Notes: a model not told the origin generated them from the sequence alone. Numbered from the stretch's first letter, positions 1-8,628 are shown. The stretch: DNA of 64,000 bases from Brevundimonas sp. MYb52 (GCF_002979535.1 NZ_PCPB01000001.1:558001-622000); one strand, 5' to 3'. A program made the numbers and translations.

Positions 1-2
1 CG

Positions 3-1262
3 CTCGCCCTGGCCGCCTGCGGAAACCCCAGCGATCCGAAGCTGAACCAGACCGGCGCCGCCCCAGACCTGCCCAGGATCAACGAGACCCTGGTCCCGGC
101 GATGAAGATCAGCCCGCCCGCCGGCTGGAACGGCGAGACGCCGACCGTACCGCAGGGCTTCACCGTCAGCGCCTTCGCCACCGATCTGAAGATTCCGCGT
201 CAGATGCTGATCCTGCCGAACGGAGACGTCCTGGTCGCCGAGGGGCGCGGCGGTCATGCGCCGCGCCTGCGTCCCAAGGACGTGATCGCCGGCTTCATCA
301 AGAAGCAGGGCAACACCAAGATCAAAGGGGGCGACCGCATCACCCTGCTGCGTGATGCGGACAACGACGGCGTCCCCGAACTGCGCGCTGTCCTGGTCGA
401 GAATCTGGATGCGCCCTATGGGCTGGCCTATGTGGACGGCTATCTCTATGTCGCCGAACAGGGCGCCCTGAGCCGTTTCGCCTTCCAGCCCGGGCAAACG
501 GGTATCGCGACGCCGGCCGAGCGCGTGACGGCCCTGCCGTCCCGCATCAACCACCACTGGACCAAGTCCCTCGCCCTTAGTGCGGACGGGAGCAAGCTCT
601 ATGTCGGCATAGGCTCCAACTCCAATATCGGGGAACGGGGGATGGCGGTGGAAGAGGAGCGGGCGGTAGTCTGGGAAATCGACCGCGCAACCGGAGCGCG
701 TCGTACGATCGCCACCGGCATCCGCAATCCGACCGCCCTGGCGATCGAGCCCACGACCGGTCTCCTGTGGTCCGTGGTCAACGAGCGCGACGAACTGGGG
801 CCGCAACTTGTGCCCGACTATCTGACACAGGTGCGCGACGGCGCCTTCTATGGCTGGCCCTACAGCTACTGGGGCCAGAATATCGATCCGCGTGTGAGGC
901 CGCAGAACCCGGACATGGTCGCAACAGCCCTCAAGCCTGACTACGCCCTGGGATCTCATGTCGCCGCGCTCGGTCTGGATTTCGCGCGCGTCGGGGGCTT
1001 CGGGGGGGCGTTCGGCGACGGCGCCTTCATCGGCATGCACGGCAGTTGGAACCGGGAAGACCCCTCTGGCTACAAGGTCGCCTGGGTGGCCTACAACGGC
1101 GGCCGTCCGGTCGGTCGGCCCGTCGATTTCGTCACCGGCTTCCTCAAGGACGGCGAGGCGCGCGGCCGCCCTGTCGGCGTGGCCTTTGATCCGACCAAGA
1201 GGATCCTCCTGGTCGCGGACGATCTGTCCAACACGGTGTGGCGGATCGCCCCCTCGCGCTGA
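3..1262 (+). CDS. PQQ-type sorbosone/glucose dehydrogenase family lipoprotein (5' end outside window)
   Basis: The open frame is already running at the window edge. It begins with a lipobox (LALAAC near base 20), so the true start lies just upstream and the product is probably an outer-membrane or periplasmic lipoprotein. The body reads as a six-bladed beta-propeller of the GSDH/L-sorbosone dehydrogenase family, which oxidises sugars or aldehydes with PQQ in the periplasm. Supporting motifs are SLALSADGSKLYVGIGSNSN, GAFYGWPYSYWG and FIGMHGSWNRED. An ATG at 102 is internal to the mature region and is not the start. The cytochrome genes that follow could accept its electrons, but this is inferred from neighbourhood only and the substrate cannot be predicted. 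Confidence 0.85.
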   Translation, partial: LALAACGNPSDPKLNQTGAAPDLPRINETLVPAMKISPPAGWNGETPTVPQGFTVSAFATDLKIPRQMLILPNGDVLVAEGRGGHAPRLRPKDVIAGFIKKQGNTKIKGGDRITLLRDADNDGVPELRAVLVENLDAPYGLAYVDGYLYVAEQGALSRFAFQPGQTGIATPAERVTALPSRINHHWTKSLALSADGSKLYVGIGSNSNIGERGMAVEEERAVVWEIDRATGARRTIATGIRNPTALAIEPTTGLLWSVVNERDELGPQLVPDYLTQVRDGAFYGWPYSYWGQNIDPRVRPQNPDMVATALKPDYALGSHVAALGLDFARVGGFGGAFGDGAFIGMHGSWNREDPSGYKVAWVAYNGGRPVGRPVDFVTGFLKDGEARGRPVGVAFDPTKRILLVADDLSNTVWRIAPSR

Positions 1263-1320
1263 GAGCGAGAGGTTCGCCACATATGATTGAACTGTCGCGG
1301 TTCCGACCCGTTAGCGGCCT

Positions 1321-2049
1321 ATGACGCTCATGCCCTGGACGCCCTATTGCGGGCCCGCGCCCGATCCGAGCGAAGTGCTCGGGCGCTGGAACGGCGATCC
1401 GCTCGTCCTCGCGGGCCTCATTCTGCTCGCTGCGGTCGGGGCGTCGACCTTGCGCGGGCGATCGAGGTCCCCGGCTCTGCTGGGAGCGGCTGGCGTTCTG
1501 GCCATCGCCTTCATATCGCCCCTGTGCGCCCTGAGTTCAGCCCTATTCACGGCGCGCACCCTGCATCACCTCCTGCTCCTGTTCGCCGCGGCCCCCTTGC
1601 TGGTTCTGAGCCTTCCGCGCCTGAAGGCGCCGCGTCTGGCATTGGCGACGGCGGTTCAGGCCATGGTTTTCTGGGCCTGGCATGCGCCCGATCTCTATGC
1701 GGCGGCCCTGTCGAGCGACGCCGTCTACTGGCTCATGCAGGTGACGATCCTCGGCAGCGCGGTCTGGTTCTGGGCGGCCGTGCGGGCCTCTAACGTGCCC
1801 GCCGCTGTCGCGGGGCTATTGGCGGCCATGCTGCTGATGGGGCTGCTGGGGGCCCTGATCGTCTTTGCCGGAGAGCCGCTCTACGCGCCGCATTTCGCCT
1901 CGACCCTGGCCTGGGGCATGACGCCGCTGGAGGATCAGCAGGCGGCGGGCCTGATCATGTGGGCGCCGGCGGCTGCGGCCTATCTTCTGGTCGCCCTGTG
2001 GCGGGTCGCCGGCCTGTTCCAGAGGCGCGAGACGGCGCGCCCGGCATGA
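1321..2049 (+). CDS. ctaG: CtaG-type cytochrome c oxidase assembly protein (caa3_CtaG family)
   Basis: A 242-residue integral membrane protein with about seven hydrophobic segments. It starts MTLMPWTPYCGPAPDP and carries the family's histidine-rich helix ends (TARTLHHLLLLFAAAPL and FWAWHAPDLYAAAL), followed by TPLEDQQAAGLIMW. Family members assist copper insertion or assembly of caa3-type oxidases. That fits the CoxII and CoxI genes 2-5 kb downstream. The stop overlaps the next start (ATGA at 2046-2049), so it is translationally coupled to the b561 gene. It is unrelated to the mitochondrial Cox11-type protein also called CtaG. Confidence 0.85.
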   Translation: MTLMPWTPYCGPAPDPSEVLGRWNGDPLVLAGLILLAAVGASTLRGRSRSPALLGAAGVLAIAFISPLCALSSALFTARTLHHLLLLFAAAPLLVLSLPRLKAPRLALATAVQAMVFWAWHAPDLYAAALSSDAVYWLMQVTILGSAVWFWAAVRASNVPAAVAGLLAAMLLMGLLGALIVFAGEPLYAPHFASTLAWGMTPLEDQQAAGLIMWAPAAAAYLLVALWRVAGLFQRRETARPA

Positions 2050-2780
2050 TCGACCGGCTGATCGCGCAGGCGCTGGAGTGGGCGGCCGGCCATCATGACG
2101 AAGGCCGCTATTCCCCTGTCGCCATCCTTTTCCACTGGAGCATGGCGGGTCTGGTCGTCTTCCAACTGGGCTGGGGCTGGTGGATGGGCCGGCTGTCGGT
2201 CGGCGGGACCAAGGTCGCGGCCTATGAGGTGCATTTCGCGGTGGGGGTCCTGATGCTTTGTCTGGTCATGGGGCGGCTGTCCTGGCGGCTGATGGCGCCC
2301 AATCTGATCAATGACGCCGACAAGCCGGGGTGGGAGAGCGTCGCCGCCCATTTCACCCACTATGTCTTCTACATCTGCCTGTTCGGCCTGCCCCTGTCGG
2401 GGTGGGCGATGATCTCGGCCACGGCGCGAGACACCCCCTTGATGGCGGCGGGCGTCGTGCCCTGGCCCCTGCTGCCGTTGCAAAACCTGTCCAACACCCA
2501 GCTTTGGGCGATCGAAGCCGCCGCCGAGTGGATGCACTGGGCCATGGTGGCCGCCCTGTTGCTGATGATCCCGATCCACGCCGGGGCCGCCCTCAAGCAC
2601 CATCTGATCGATCGGGACGACGTGTTTCACGCGATGCTGCCGGTCGTGCCGCAGCGGCGACCGAAGCGGACGCGCTGGCAGAGGCGCTGGCGGGCCCTGG
2701 AGAAGCAGGTAGGCCGGACAGCCAACGGGCTATGGCGCGGGCTTCTTCGTCCGTCAGCCCCTGGACGGCGGCGGCCATGA
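2046..2780 (+). CDS. Cytochrome b561 family membrane protein
   Basis: Start chosen at the ATGA overlap with ctaG; it gives 244 residues beginning MIDRLIAQALEWAAGHHDEG. Four membrane helices carry the expected heme histidines: AILFHWSMAGLVVFQ, the histidine of YEVHFAVGVLML, WMHWAMVAALLLMIPIHAG and ALKHHLIDRDDVF. The family shuttles electrons from quinol or to periplasmic acceptors. The conserved domain ends around residue 195. The remaining roughly 50 residues are Arg/Pro-rich and unusual for the family. They overlap the 3' end of the convergent cytochrome c gene by 188 bp, so the tail may be a readthrough extension rather than a functional domain. Confidence 0.8.
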   Translation: MIDRLIAQALEWAAGHHDEGRYSPVAILFHWSMAGLVVFQLGWGWWMGRLSVGGTKVAAYEVHFAVGVLMLCLVMGRLSWRLMAPNLINDADKPGWESVAAHFTHYVFYICLFGLPLSGWAMISATARDTPLMAAGVVPWPLLPLQNLSNTQLWAIEAAAEWMHWAMVAALLLMIPIHAGAALKHHLIDRDDVFHAMLPVVPQRRPKRTRWQRRWRALEKQVGRTANGLWRGLLRPSAPGRRRP

Positions 2781-3357
2781 CGCCGCGCGGGTCGTTGCGG
2801 CGCCGGCCCGATTTCCAGCGATCGATCTGCTCCAGGGTATAGGCGGCGGGCTGGCCGGCGACGGCCGGCTGGCCTTCGCCCGCGCCCTGGCCTGCGGCGC
2901 CGTGGCAGGCGGAGCAGGCGGTGATCCCGCGGCCCGCGTCTCCGGTGATCCAGATGGGCGGGGGGGAGGCGGCGGGCGCAGGCCGCGCCTTGTCGTCCGC
3001 GGGCAGACCGGCGTACCAGGCTGCGACGGCGCGACGGCTGTCCTGGTCCAGACCCCGGGCGATGCGCGTCATGACGTCGTCGGGACGCCGACCGCCGGCA
3101 TAGTCCTCCATCTGCTTTTGCAGATAGCCCTGATCCAGCCCGGCCAGGCGCGGCGTCGCATCCCGGTCGCCCTGGCCATCCAGCCCGTGGCAGGTGAAGC
3201 AGGCGGCGCCCGCCCCGCCGGGGCCGCCGCTCATGGCGATCATTTCGCCGGATGCGGAGAAGGCCCGGTCCGTCACCCCCGGCGTGGCGTCGCAGGCGGC
3301 GAGCGACAGGACCAGGGCAAGCAGAGGGGGCAAGAGGAGGGGAGGAGGGGCGCGCAC
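2593..3357 (-). CDS. Diheme c-type cytochrome lipoprotein (c4-like)
   Basis: A 254-residue protein with an N-terminal lipoprotein signal (lipobox LAAC, Cys22) and two heme-binding CxxCH motifs, CFTCH near residues 53-57 and CSACH near 148-152. Each lies in a class I cytochrome c fold with a downstream GLxxxxxRAVAxW-type helix, the arrangement seen in cytochrome c4/cc5 proteins. It should sit in the periplasm on a membrane anchor and carry electrons to an oxidase. It is divergent from the CoxII operon, sharing the 3358-3467 spacer. Its last 60 residues are Ala/Ser/Arg-rich and lie over the tail of the convergent b561 gene. Confidence 0.85.
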   Translation of the reverse strand: MRAPPPLLLPPLLALVLSLAACDATPGVTDRAFSASGEMIAMSGGPGGAGAACFTCHGLDGQGDRDATPRLAGLDQGYLQKQMEDYAGGRRPDDVMTRIARGLDQDSRRAVAAWYAGLPADDKARPAPAASPPPIWITGDAGRGITACSACHGAAGQGAGEGQPAVAGQPAAYTLEQIDRWKSGRRRNDPRGVMAAAVQGLTDEEARAIARWLSGLPASPGPASASASASASVAAAARPAASRETRRPDRSDGA

Positions 3358-3467
3358 CCTGTTCCAACACCGGTATATGGCGCCGGTTCCGGCGCGGAAC
3401 CCCCGGCCTCCCGGCGGATTGGTTCTGGTGAAGCTGGGAAGGGGTGCGATGCGATCATGTACGGACG

Positions 3468-3848
3468 ATGCGGACCATAGGCGCGTTGATGCTGGCGGCG
3501 GGTCTGTTCAGCGGCCTTGCGGCCTGCGCCGACAAGGCGGATGCGCCGCGGTCCCTGGCCCAGGCCGATCCGGCCGAAGGCCTGAAGCTCGTCGAGCGCT
3601 CCGGTTGCGCCGCCTGTCATGTCATTCCCGGCCTGTCCTGGCCCAGGGGACGGACTGGAGGCTCTCTGGCGGGCGTGGGGGCGCGTCCCTTGATTGCGGG
3701 CCGGCTCCCCAACCAGCCCGATGTCATGGTCCGGTTTGTCCGCGACGCCCCCTCCTTGCTGCCCGACCTTGGAATGCCGGCCATGCCCTTGACCGAACCC
3801 GAAGCCCGCGACGTGGCGGCCTATCTCTATACCCTCGATGACGATTGA
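3468..3848 (+). CDS. Monoheme cytochrome c lipoprotein, first gene of a caa3-oxidase operon
   Basis: A 126-residue product from the ATG at 3468, which puts a clean lipoprotein signal at the N terminus (lipobox LAAC, Cys20). An in-frame ATG at 3444 would only add residues before it. One heme site, CAACH, lies near residues 47-51, and the axial methionine is probably in the LPDLGMPAMPLTEPEARDVAAYL segment near the C terminus. The last 11 bases overlap the start of the CoxII gene. Position and lipoprotein anchor suggest an electron donor to, or accessory subunit of, that oxidase; this role is inferred. Confidence 0.8.
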   Translation: MRTIGALMLAAGLFSGLAACADKADAPRSLAQADPAEGLKLVERSGCAACHVIPGLSWPRGRTGGSLAGVGARPLIAGRLPNQPDVMVRFVRDAPSLLPDLGMPAMPLTEPEARDVAAYLYTLDDD

Positions 3849-4788
3849 GACGCCCGCCATGCTGAGCGGCTGGCCGCCGCCCGTGCTAGACCCGGCCGGC
3901 CCCTTCGCCGGGCCGGTCACAACGGTGGCCTGGGTCCTGTTCGTCATGGGGGCGGTCGTGCCGGCCGTGGTGCTGGTTGCGCTGGGCCTCGCCCTGTTCG
4001 GGCCGCGGTCATGGAAGCGGCGGGTGGCGAGCGAGAGGCTGGTGTGGATCGGCGGACTGGTCTTTCCCGTCATCGTCCTGAGCGGCCTGCTGCTGTACGG
4101 GCTCAGCGTCACCGCGCGGCTGTCGGATGCGCCTCGCGCCGGCGAGATGCGGGTGCGCGTCACGGGCGAGATGTGGTGGTGGCGGGTCGCCTATCTCGAC
4201 GGCGAGGGCCGCGAGATCCTGCAGGACGCCAATGAGGTCCACATACCCGCCGGGCGCCCGGTCGTGCTGGAACTGGAAAGCGCCGACGTCATCCACAGCG
4301 TCTGGATCCCGCGCCTGGGCGGAAAGACCGACATGATCCCCGGCCGTCGCAACTTCATGCGCCTCCAGGCCGATGCGCCGGGCGTCTACGCGGGACAGTG
4401 CGCCGAATACTGCGGCGGGCCCCACGCCCTGATGGGACTGGTGGTGGTGGCGCATGAGCCAAAGGCTTTCGCCGCCTGGCGCGAGAAACAGAAGAGGCCT
4501 GCGGGACCTTCCTCCCTGCCTGGCGCGGAGGTGTTCAGCGCTTCCGGCTGCGGCGCCTGCCACACCATCCGGGGCACCGAGGCCAATGGTCTGGCCGGGC
4601 CAGACCTGACCCATGTCGGTTCACGCCAGACCCTGGGCGCCGGCATCCTGCCGAACAACCAGGGCACGATGGCGGGTTGGATCTCTGACAGCCAGGGCAT
4701 CAAGCCCGGCAACCGCATGCCCGCCTATTCCGTGTTGACGGGGCAGGAACTGCGCGACGTCTCCGCCTATATGGAAAGCCTGAAATGA
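3838..4788 (+). CDS. coxB: Cytochrome c oxidase subunit II with fused C-terminal cytochrome c (caa3 type)
   Basis: A 316-residue protein with two N-terminal membrane helices and then a periplasmic cupredoxin domain carrying all CuA ligands: His153 (IHSVWIP), Cys188 and Cys192 (CAEYC), His196 and Met199. A cytochrome c domain is fused after it, with the heme motif CGACH at about 238-242 and a distal methionine likely in NRMPAYSVL. This fusion defines caa3-type oxidases, in which subunit II takes electrons straight to CuA. It overlaps the preceding cytochrome gene by 11 bp and couples to CoxI through ATGA at 4785-4788. Confidence 0.95.
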   Translation: MTIETPAMLSGWPPPVLDPAGPFAGPVTTVAWVLFVMGAVVPAVVLVALGLALFGPRSWKRRVASERLVWIGGLVFPVIVLSGLLLYGLSVTARLSDAPRAGEMRVRVTGEMWWWRVAYLDGEGREILQDANEVHIPAGRPVVLELESADVIHSVWIPRLGGKTDMIPGRRNFMRLQADAPGVYAGQCAEYCGGPHALMGLVVVAHEPKAFAAWREKQKRPAGPSSLPGAEVFSASGCGACHTIRGTEANGLAGPDLTHVGSRQTLGAGILPNNQGTMAGWISDSQGIKPGNRMPAYSVLTGQELRDVSAYMESLK

Positions 4789-7331
4789 CGTCGGAAACGG
4801 GCTTCGACGTCGACAAGTACGATCGTTTTCCGACCACGGAGCCCAGACCCGAGGGCGAGCTGGAGCAGCTGGAGCAGGCCTGGTGCGGGCCGCGGTCGCC
4901 CTGGGAATGGATCACGGCGACCAACAACAACATCGTCGGCGTCTACTATGTCGGCGCCGCCATGCTCTTCTTCGTGCTGGCGGGGGTGCTGGCCCTGCTG
5001 ATGCGGACCCAGCTGGCCCTGCCGTTGACTGGCTTCCTGGCCCAGGAGACCTACAACCAGATCTTCACCATGCACGGCACGGTGATGATGTTCCTGTTCG
5101 CCGTGCCGGCGGTCGAGGCTCTGGGCGTCCTGTTGCTGCCGCAGATGCTCGGCGCGCGTGACCTGCCGTTTCCGCGCCTGGGAGCCTACGCCTTCTGGGC
5201 CTATCTGATCGGCGGCCTGGCCTTCTTCTGCTCCCTCTTCTTCGGCCTGGCCCCGGACGGGGGCTGGTTCATGTATCCGCCGCTGACCAGCACCACCTAT
5301 TCGCCGGGGATCAACGCCGACTTCTGGCTGCTGGGCATCGGCTTCATCGAGATCTCGGCCATCGCCGGCGCCATCGAGATCATCGTCGGGGTCCTGAAGA
5401 CGCGGGCGCCGGGCATGACCCTGGACAAGCTGCCGATCTTCGCCTGGGCCATGCTGATCTTCGCCTGCATGATCATCATCGCCTTCCCCTCCATCATCCT
5501 GGCGACCCTGCTGCTGGAACTGGAAAGGGCCTTGGGCTGGCCCTTCTTCGACCCGCTCAAGGGCGGCGATCCCATGCTGTGGCAGCACCTGTTCTGGTTT
5601 TTCGGCCACCCGGAGGTCTACATCATCTTCCTGCCGGCCGCGGGGGCCATGTCGACCATCATCCCGGCCATGGCGCGCACGCCGCTGGTCGGACACCCCC
5701 TGGTGGTCATGGCCATGCTGGCGACGGGCTTCATCAGCTTCGGCGTGTGGGCCCACCACATGTTCACCACCGGCATGCCGCAGATCTCGATCAATTATTT
5801 CAGCGCCGCCTCCATGGCCGTCAGCGTGCCGGCCGGCATCCAGGTCTTCGCCTGGATCGCCACCATGGCGGCGGGGAAGATGCGCTTCTCCACCCCGGGG
5901 CTCTTCGCCACAGGCGGGCAGGTGATCTTCGTCATGGGGGGACTGTCTGGCGTCATGGTGGCCATGGTCCCCTTCGACTGGCAGGCCCACGACAGCTACT
6001 TCATCGTCGCCCACCTGCACTACGTCCTGATCGGCGGGATGGTCTTCCCCCTATTCGCGGCCATCTACTACTGGCTGCCGATGTCCAGCGCCCGGCCGCT
6101 GAGCGAGCGATGGGGGCGATGGATCTTCTGGCTGATGTTCGCCGGGCACAACATCACCTTCATGCCCATGCACCTGACGGGCCTGATGGGCATGCCGCGA
6201 CGGGTCTACACCTATCTGCCGGACCGGGGCTGGGACCTTCCCAATCTCGTCTCGACGCTCGGAGCCTTCATGTTCGGGCTGGCGGTGCTGCTGTGGGTCG
6301 TCGACATGGTCCGCAACTACCGGCCCTTTGGTCCGCGCGAGGCCGGCAACATCCACGGCGGCCCTGGCCTGGAGTGGCTGCCCAGCGGCTTCTATTCGGT
6401 GCGGTCGATCCCGGTGGTGAAGAGCCTCTATCCCTTGTGGGAACAGAAGGGGCTGGCCAAGGACGTGGCGGCGGGCCGCTATTTCCTGCCGGGCGCGGCC
6501 CGGGGCGAGCGCCAGACCCTGGTCACCAGCCCGCTGAACGCCGAGCCGCAATATGTGCTGCGTATCCCGAGACCATCGGCCTGGCATGTGTTCGGGGCGG
6601 TCTTCACGGCGGGCTTCTTCCTGATCCTGACCATCCAGGCCTATGCGGCCGCCGTCATCAGCGGCGTGTTGGCCGTCTATTGCATCATGCGCTGGTGCTG
6701 GTTCCTGGATGCGCCTCATGCCCGTAAGACGACCGACATCGGGGCGTCGATCCGCGTGCCCAACTATGTGTCCGGTCCGTCCAGTCACGGCTGGTGGGCC
6801 ATGGTGATCGTGCTGATCGTCGGCGGCATGGTCTGCCTGCTGGCGGCATTCTCCTATGTCTTCCTGTGGAGCCGACGACCGGACCTATGGCAGGCTCCTC
6901 CGGCCGTCAGCTCGCTCATGGCGTCCGTCGGCCTGCTCGTCGTGGCCGGCCTTTGCGCCGTCGTAGCGCCGCGGACCGTGCGAATGGCGCGCGCCGGGTC
7001 GGTTTCGGCGGCAGCCGGCTTGCTGGTGCTCGCCTCCGTGGCGGCGATCGCGGCGTCGATCCTGGAGGGCAGGGCGTGGTGGGCGACTGGATTGCGGCCG
7101 GAGGCTTCCAGCCAGGGGGCGTCGGTCTACGCCCTGCTCAGCTGGACCGGGACCTTCGCGGCCATCGGCGGCTTGATGGGCCTCTATGTCATGCTGAGGC
7201 GCCTGTTCGGCCGCCTAGCGTCTGAACGCCCTTCGACGGTGGACCTGATCAGCCTCTTCCTCGCCTTCACCGCAGCCCAGGCGATCGGCGTCATCCTCCT
7301 GGTCCGCCTCTTCCCGGGCGGCGGGACATGA
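4785..7331 (+). CDS. ctaD: Cytochrome c oxidase subunit I fused to a subunit III-like domain
   Basis: An 848-residue membrane protein. The first about 560 residues are the heme-copper oxidase core: low-spin heme ligand His97 (TMHGTVMMF), CuB site with His275 and Tyr279 (HPEVY), His324-His325 (WAHHMF), and His410/His412 (VAHLHYV). The HPEVY tyrosine marks an A-type oxidase. After about residue 600 come further membrane helices and the motif SSHGWWAMVIVLIVGG, which resembles subunit III, so I and III appear to be one polypeptide. Fused CoxI-CoxIII proteins are known in several bacterial lineages. It overlaps the genes on either side by 4 bp, so the operon is tightly coupled. Confidence 0.92.
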   Translation: MTSETGFDVDKYDRFPTTEPRPEGELEQLEQAWCGPRSPWEWITATNNNIVGVYYVGAAMLFFVLAGVLALLMRTQLALPLTGFLAQETYNQIFTMHGTVMMFLFAVPAVEALGVLLLPQMLGARDLPFPRLGAYAFWAYLIGGLAFFCSLFFGLAPDGGWFMYPPLTSTTYSPGINADFWLLGIGFIEISAIAGAIEIIVGVLKTRAPGMTLDKLPIFAWAMLIFACMIIIAFPSIILATLLLELERALGWPFFDPLKGGDPMLWQHLFWFFGHPEVYIIFLPAAGAMSTIIPAMARTPLVGHPLVVMAMLATGFISFGVWAHHMFTTGMPQISINYFSAASMAVSVPAGIQVFAWIATMAAGKMRFSTPGLFATGGQVIFVMGGLSGVMVAMVPFDWQAHDSYFIVAHLHYVLIGGMVFPLFAAIYYWLPMSSARPLSERWGRWIFWLMFAGHNITFMPMHLTGLMGMPRRVYTYLPDRGWDLPNLVSTLGAFMFGLAVLLWVVDMVRNYRPFGPREAGNIHGGPGLEWLPSGFYSVRSIPVVKSLYPLWEQKGLAKDVAAGRYFLPGAARGERQTLVTSPLNAEPQYVLRIPRPSAWHVFGAVFTAGFFLILTIQAYAAAVISGVLAVYCIMRWCWFLDAPHARKTTDIGASIRVPNYVSGPSSHGWWAMVIVLIVGGMVCLLAAFSYVFLWSRRPDLWQAPPAVSSLMASVGLLVVAGLCAVVAPRTVRMARAGSVSAAAGLLVLASVAAIAASILEGRAWWATGLRPEASSQGASVYALLSWTGTFAAIGGLMGLYVMLRRLFGRLASERPSTVDLISLFLAFTAAQAIGVILLVRLFPGGGT

Positions 7332-7627
7332 GGCGCTGGGTGAGGATGACCGGCGGCCTGTTGATCTGGGCTCTGCACTTCGTGGGGATCTATCTGATTT
7401 CCAGCGCCGCCGACGTCTGGTCGTCGAGCGAGGCCGGGAGCGCGCGCTGGATAGGACTGGCCTTCAGCATGGCCTGCCTGCTCGCCGTCATCGCCCTGGC
7501 GGTCTGGCTCGGCAGGGGGAGGCGCGAGGGTTCCGGCGAGGAGGCATGGGAGCGGCGCGTGGGCCTGACAGGGGCTCTGGTCGCCGGGATCGGCGTCCTA
7601 TGGCAGACGGCGCCCTTGGCCTTCTGA
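7328..7627 (+). CDS. Small membrane protein at the end of the caa3-oxidase operon
   Basis: A 99-residue protein starting inside the stop of CoxI (ATGA, 7328-7331). It has three predicted membrane segments: GGLLIWALHFVGIYLI, then IGLAFSMACLLAVIALAVWL, and LTGALVAGIGVLW near the end. I do not recognise a named family. Similar small proteins often end cox operons, sometimes as a subunit IV-like component or assembly helper. Position and coupling make it very likely translated; its role in the oxidase is inferred. Confidence 0.7.
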   Translation: MRRWVRMTGGLLIWALHFVGIYLISSAADVWSSSEAGSARWIGLAFSMACLLAVIALAVWLGRGRREGSGEEAWERRVGLTGALVAGIGVLWQTAPLAF

Positions 7628-7635
7628 CCTGCTTC

Positions 7636-7829
7636 TCTATCGAGACTATCGAGGAATGCCTGGCGCATGTGACCGGCGACGGGACCGAGAGGGCGTATCG
7701 GCGGCGCGACGCCCTGCGCAAAAGGCCTGGTCCGACTACTGCCTGTCGGCGCTCTCGGAAAGCCTGGCCCCTCTGAGAGACGAAGAGAAGGACCGCTGTG
7801 CTGCGGGTGGTCATCTGCGCTCCGGTTGA
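7636..7829 (+). pseudogene. Remnant of a tyrosine integrase C-terminus, broken by a small deletion/frameshift
   Basis: One frame from 7636 reads IETIEECLAHVTGDGTERAY followed by RRRDALRKR, which resembles the end of P4-type phage/island integrases around the catalytic tyrosine (AY). At about 7725 the match moves to another frame, continuing AWSDYCLSALSESL and ending at the TGA at 7827-7829. A few codons appear lost between the two parts. The catalytic core upstream is absent, because the sequence before 7636 belongs to the oxidase operon. It is not the same protein as the intact integrase at 58772-60307. The assignment rests on pattern memory of this family's tail. Confidence 0.5.
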
Positions 7830-7832
7830 GCG

Positions 7833-8621
7833 TCAGAGGCTGTTCGAAATCCAAAGTCTGATGGGGTTTGCGGGATCGGACAGCAGCTTGGCCACCATGC
7901 CGAGGCAGATCACGACCAGGAGCGGACGAATGAGTCTGGGGCCGAACCGCATCGCGGCGTGAGAGCCCAACCATCCGCCGAGGACCTGGCCGATCGCCAT
8001 AATCAGGCCGACCGCCCAGAGCACATGGCCGCCGATGGCGAACACAATCACGGAAATGAAGTTGCTCGCGAAGTTGAGCGCCTTCGTGTGAGCCGTGGCC
8101 CTGGTCAGGCCCATGCCCAGCAAGGTGACCAGGGCCAGGGCGTAGAAGGATCCGGCGCCCGGGCCGAAGAAGCCGTCGTAGAAGCCGATCCCGCCTGCGA
8201 TGGCTCCAAAGGCGAAGGGCGTGAGCCGGGCGTGGACATCCTCGTCGCTCGCCTTCGGGCCGACCAGGAAGTAGACCGCGATCCCTATGAGGAGCACGGG
8301 CAGCAGAACCATCAGCCAGGTCGTGTCGACGAAGGACACGGTGATCGCTCCCAGAACCGCGCCGACCACTGCAGCGATCAAGGGCCACTTGAGGAGGGTG
8401 AAGTCGATCCGTCCCTTGCGCCAGAAGGTCCAGGTCGCGGCCGCCGTGCCGAAACTGCCCTGGACCTTGTTGGTGGCGATGGCGGCCACCGGAGCGACGC
8501 CGGCGGCCAGAAGCGCCGGAATGGTGATGAGGCCGCCGCCGCCGGCGATCGCATCGATAAAGCCCGCCGCGACCGCTGCGGCGAAGAGGAAGGCCAGGAT
8601 TTTCGGGGTGATTTCGAACAT
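7833..8621 (-). CDS. TSUP/TauE-SafE family anion transporter
   Basis: A 262-residue protein with about eight hydrophobic helices and the family's repeated glycine-rich signatures: FIDAIAGGGGLITIPALL near the start and the second-repeat motif GFYDGFFGPGAGSFYALAL in the middle. Members export or import sulfite, sulfoacetate or other organosulfur anions, and the YfcA branch is poorly defined. It follows the LysE-type gene with 7 bp between them in the same direction, so the two exporters are probably co-transcribed. The substrate cannot be told from sequence. Confidence 0.85.
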   Translation of the reverse strand: MFEITPKILAFLFAAAVAAGFIDAIAGGGGLITIPALLAAGVAPVAAIATNKVQGSFGTAAATWTFWRKGRIDFTLLKWPLIAAVVGAVLGAITVSFVDTTWLMVLLPVLLIGIAVYFLVGPKASDEDVHARLTPFAFGAIAGGIGFYDGFFGPGAGSFYALALVTLLGMGLTRATAHTKALNFASNFISVIVFAIGGHVLWAVGLIMAIGQVLGGWLGSHAAMRFGPRLIRPLLVVICLGMVAKLLSDPANPIRLWISNSL

Positions 8622-8628
8622 GGGGCGG

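Noticed and set aside
4767..6020. 417-codon minus-strand open frame rich in His, Asp and Gln
   Set aside because: Exact antisense of the CoxI catalytic region, whose heme and copper ligands are all in place. High-GC DNA produces such long shadow frames. No ribosome site or family motif.
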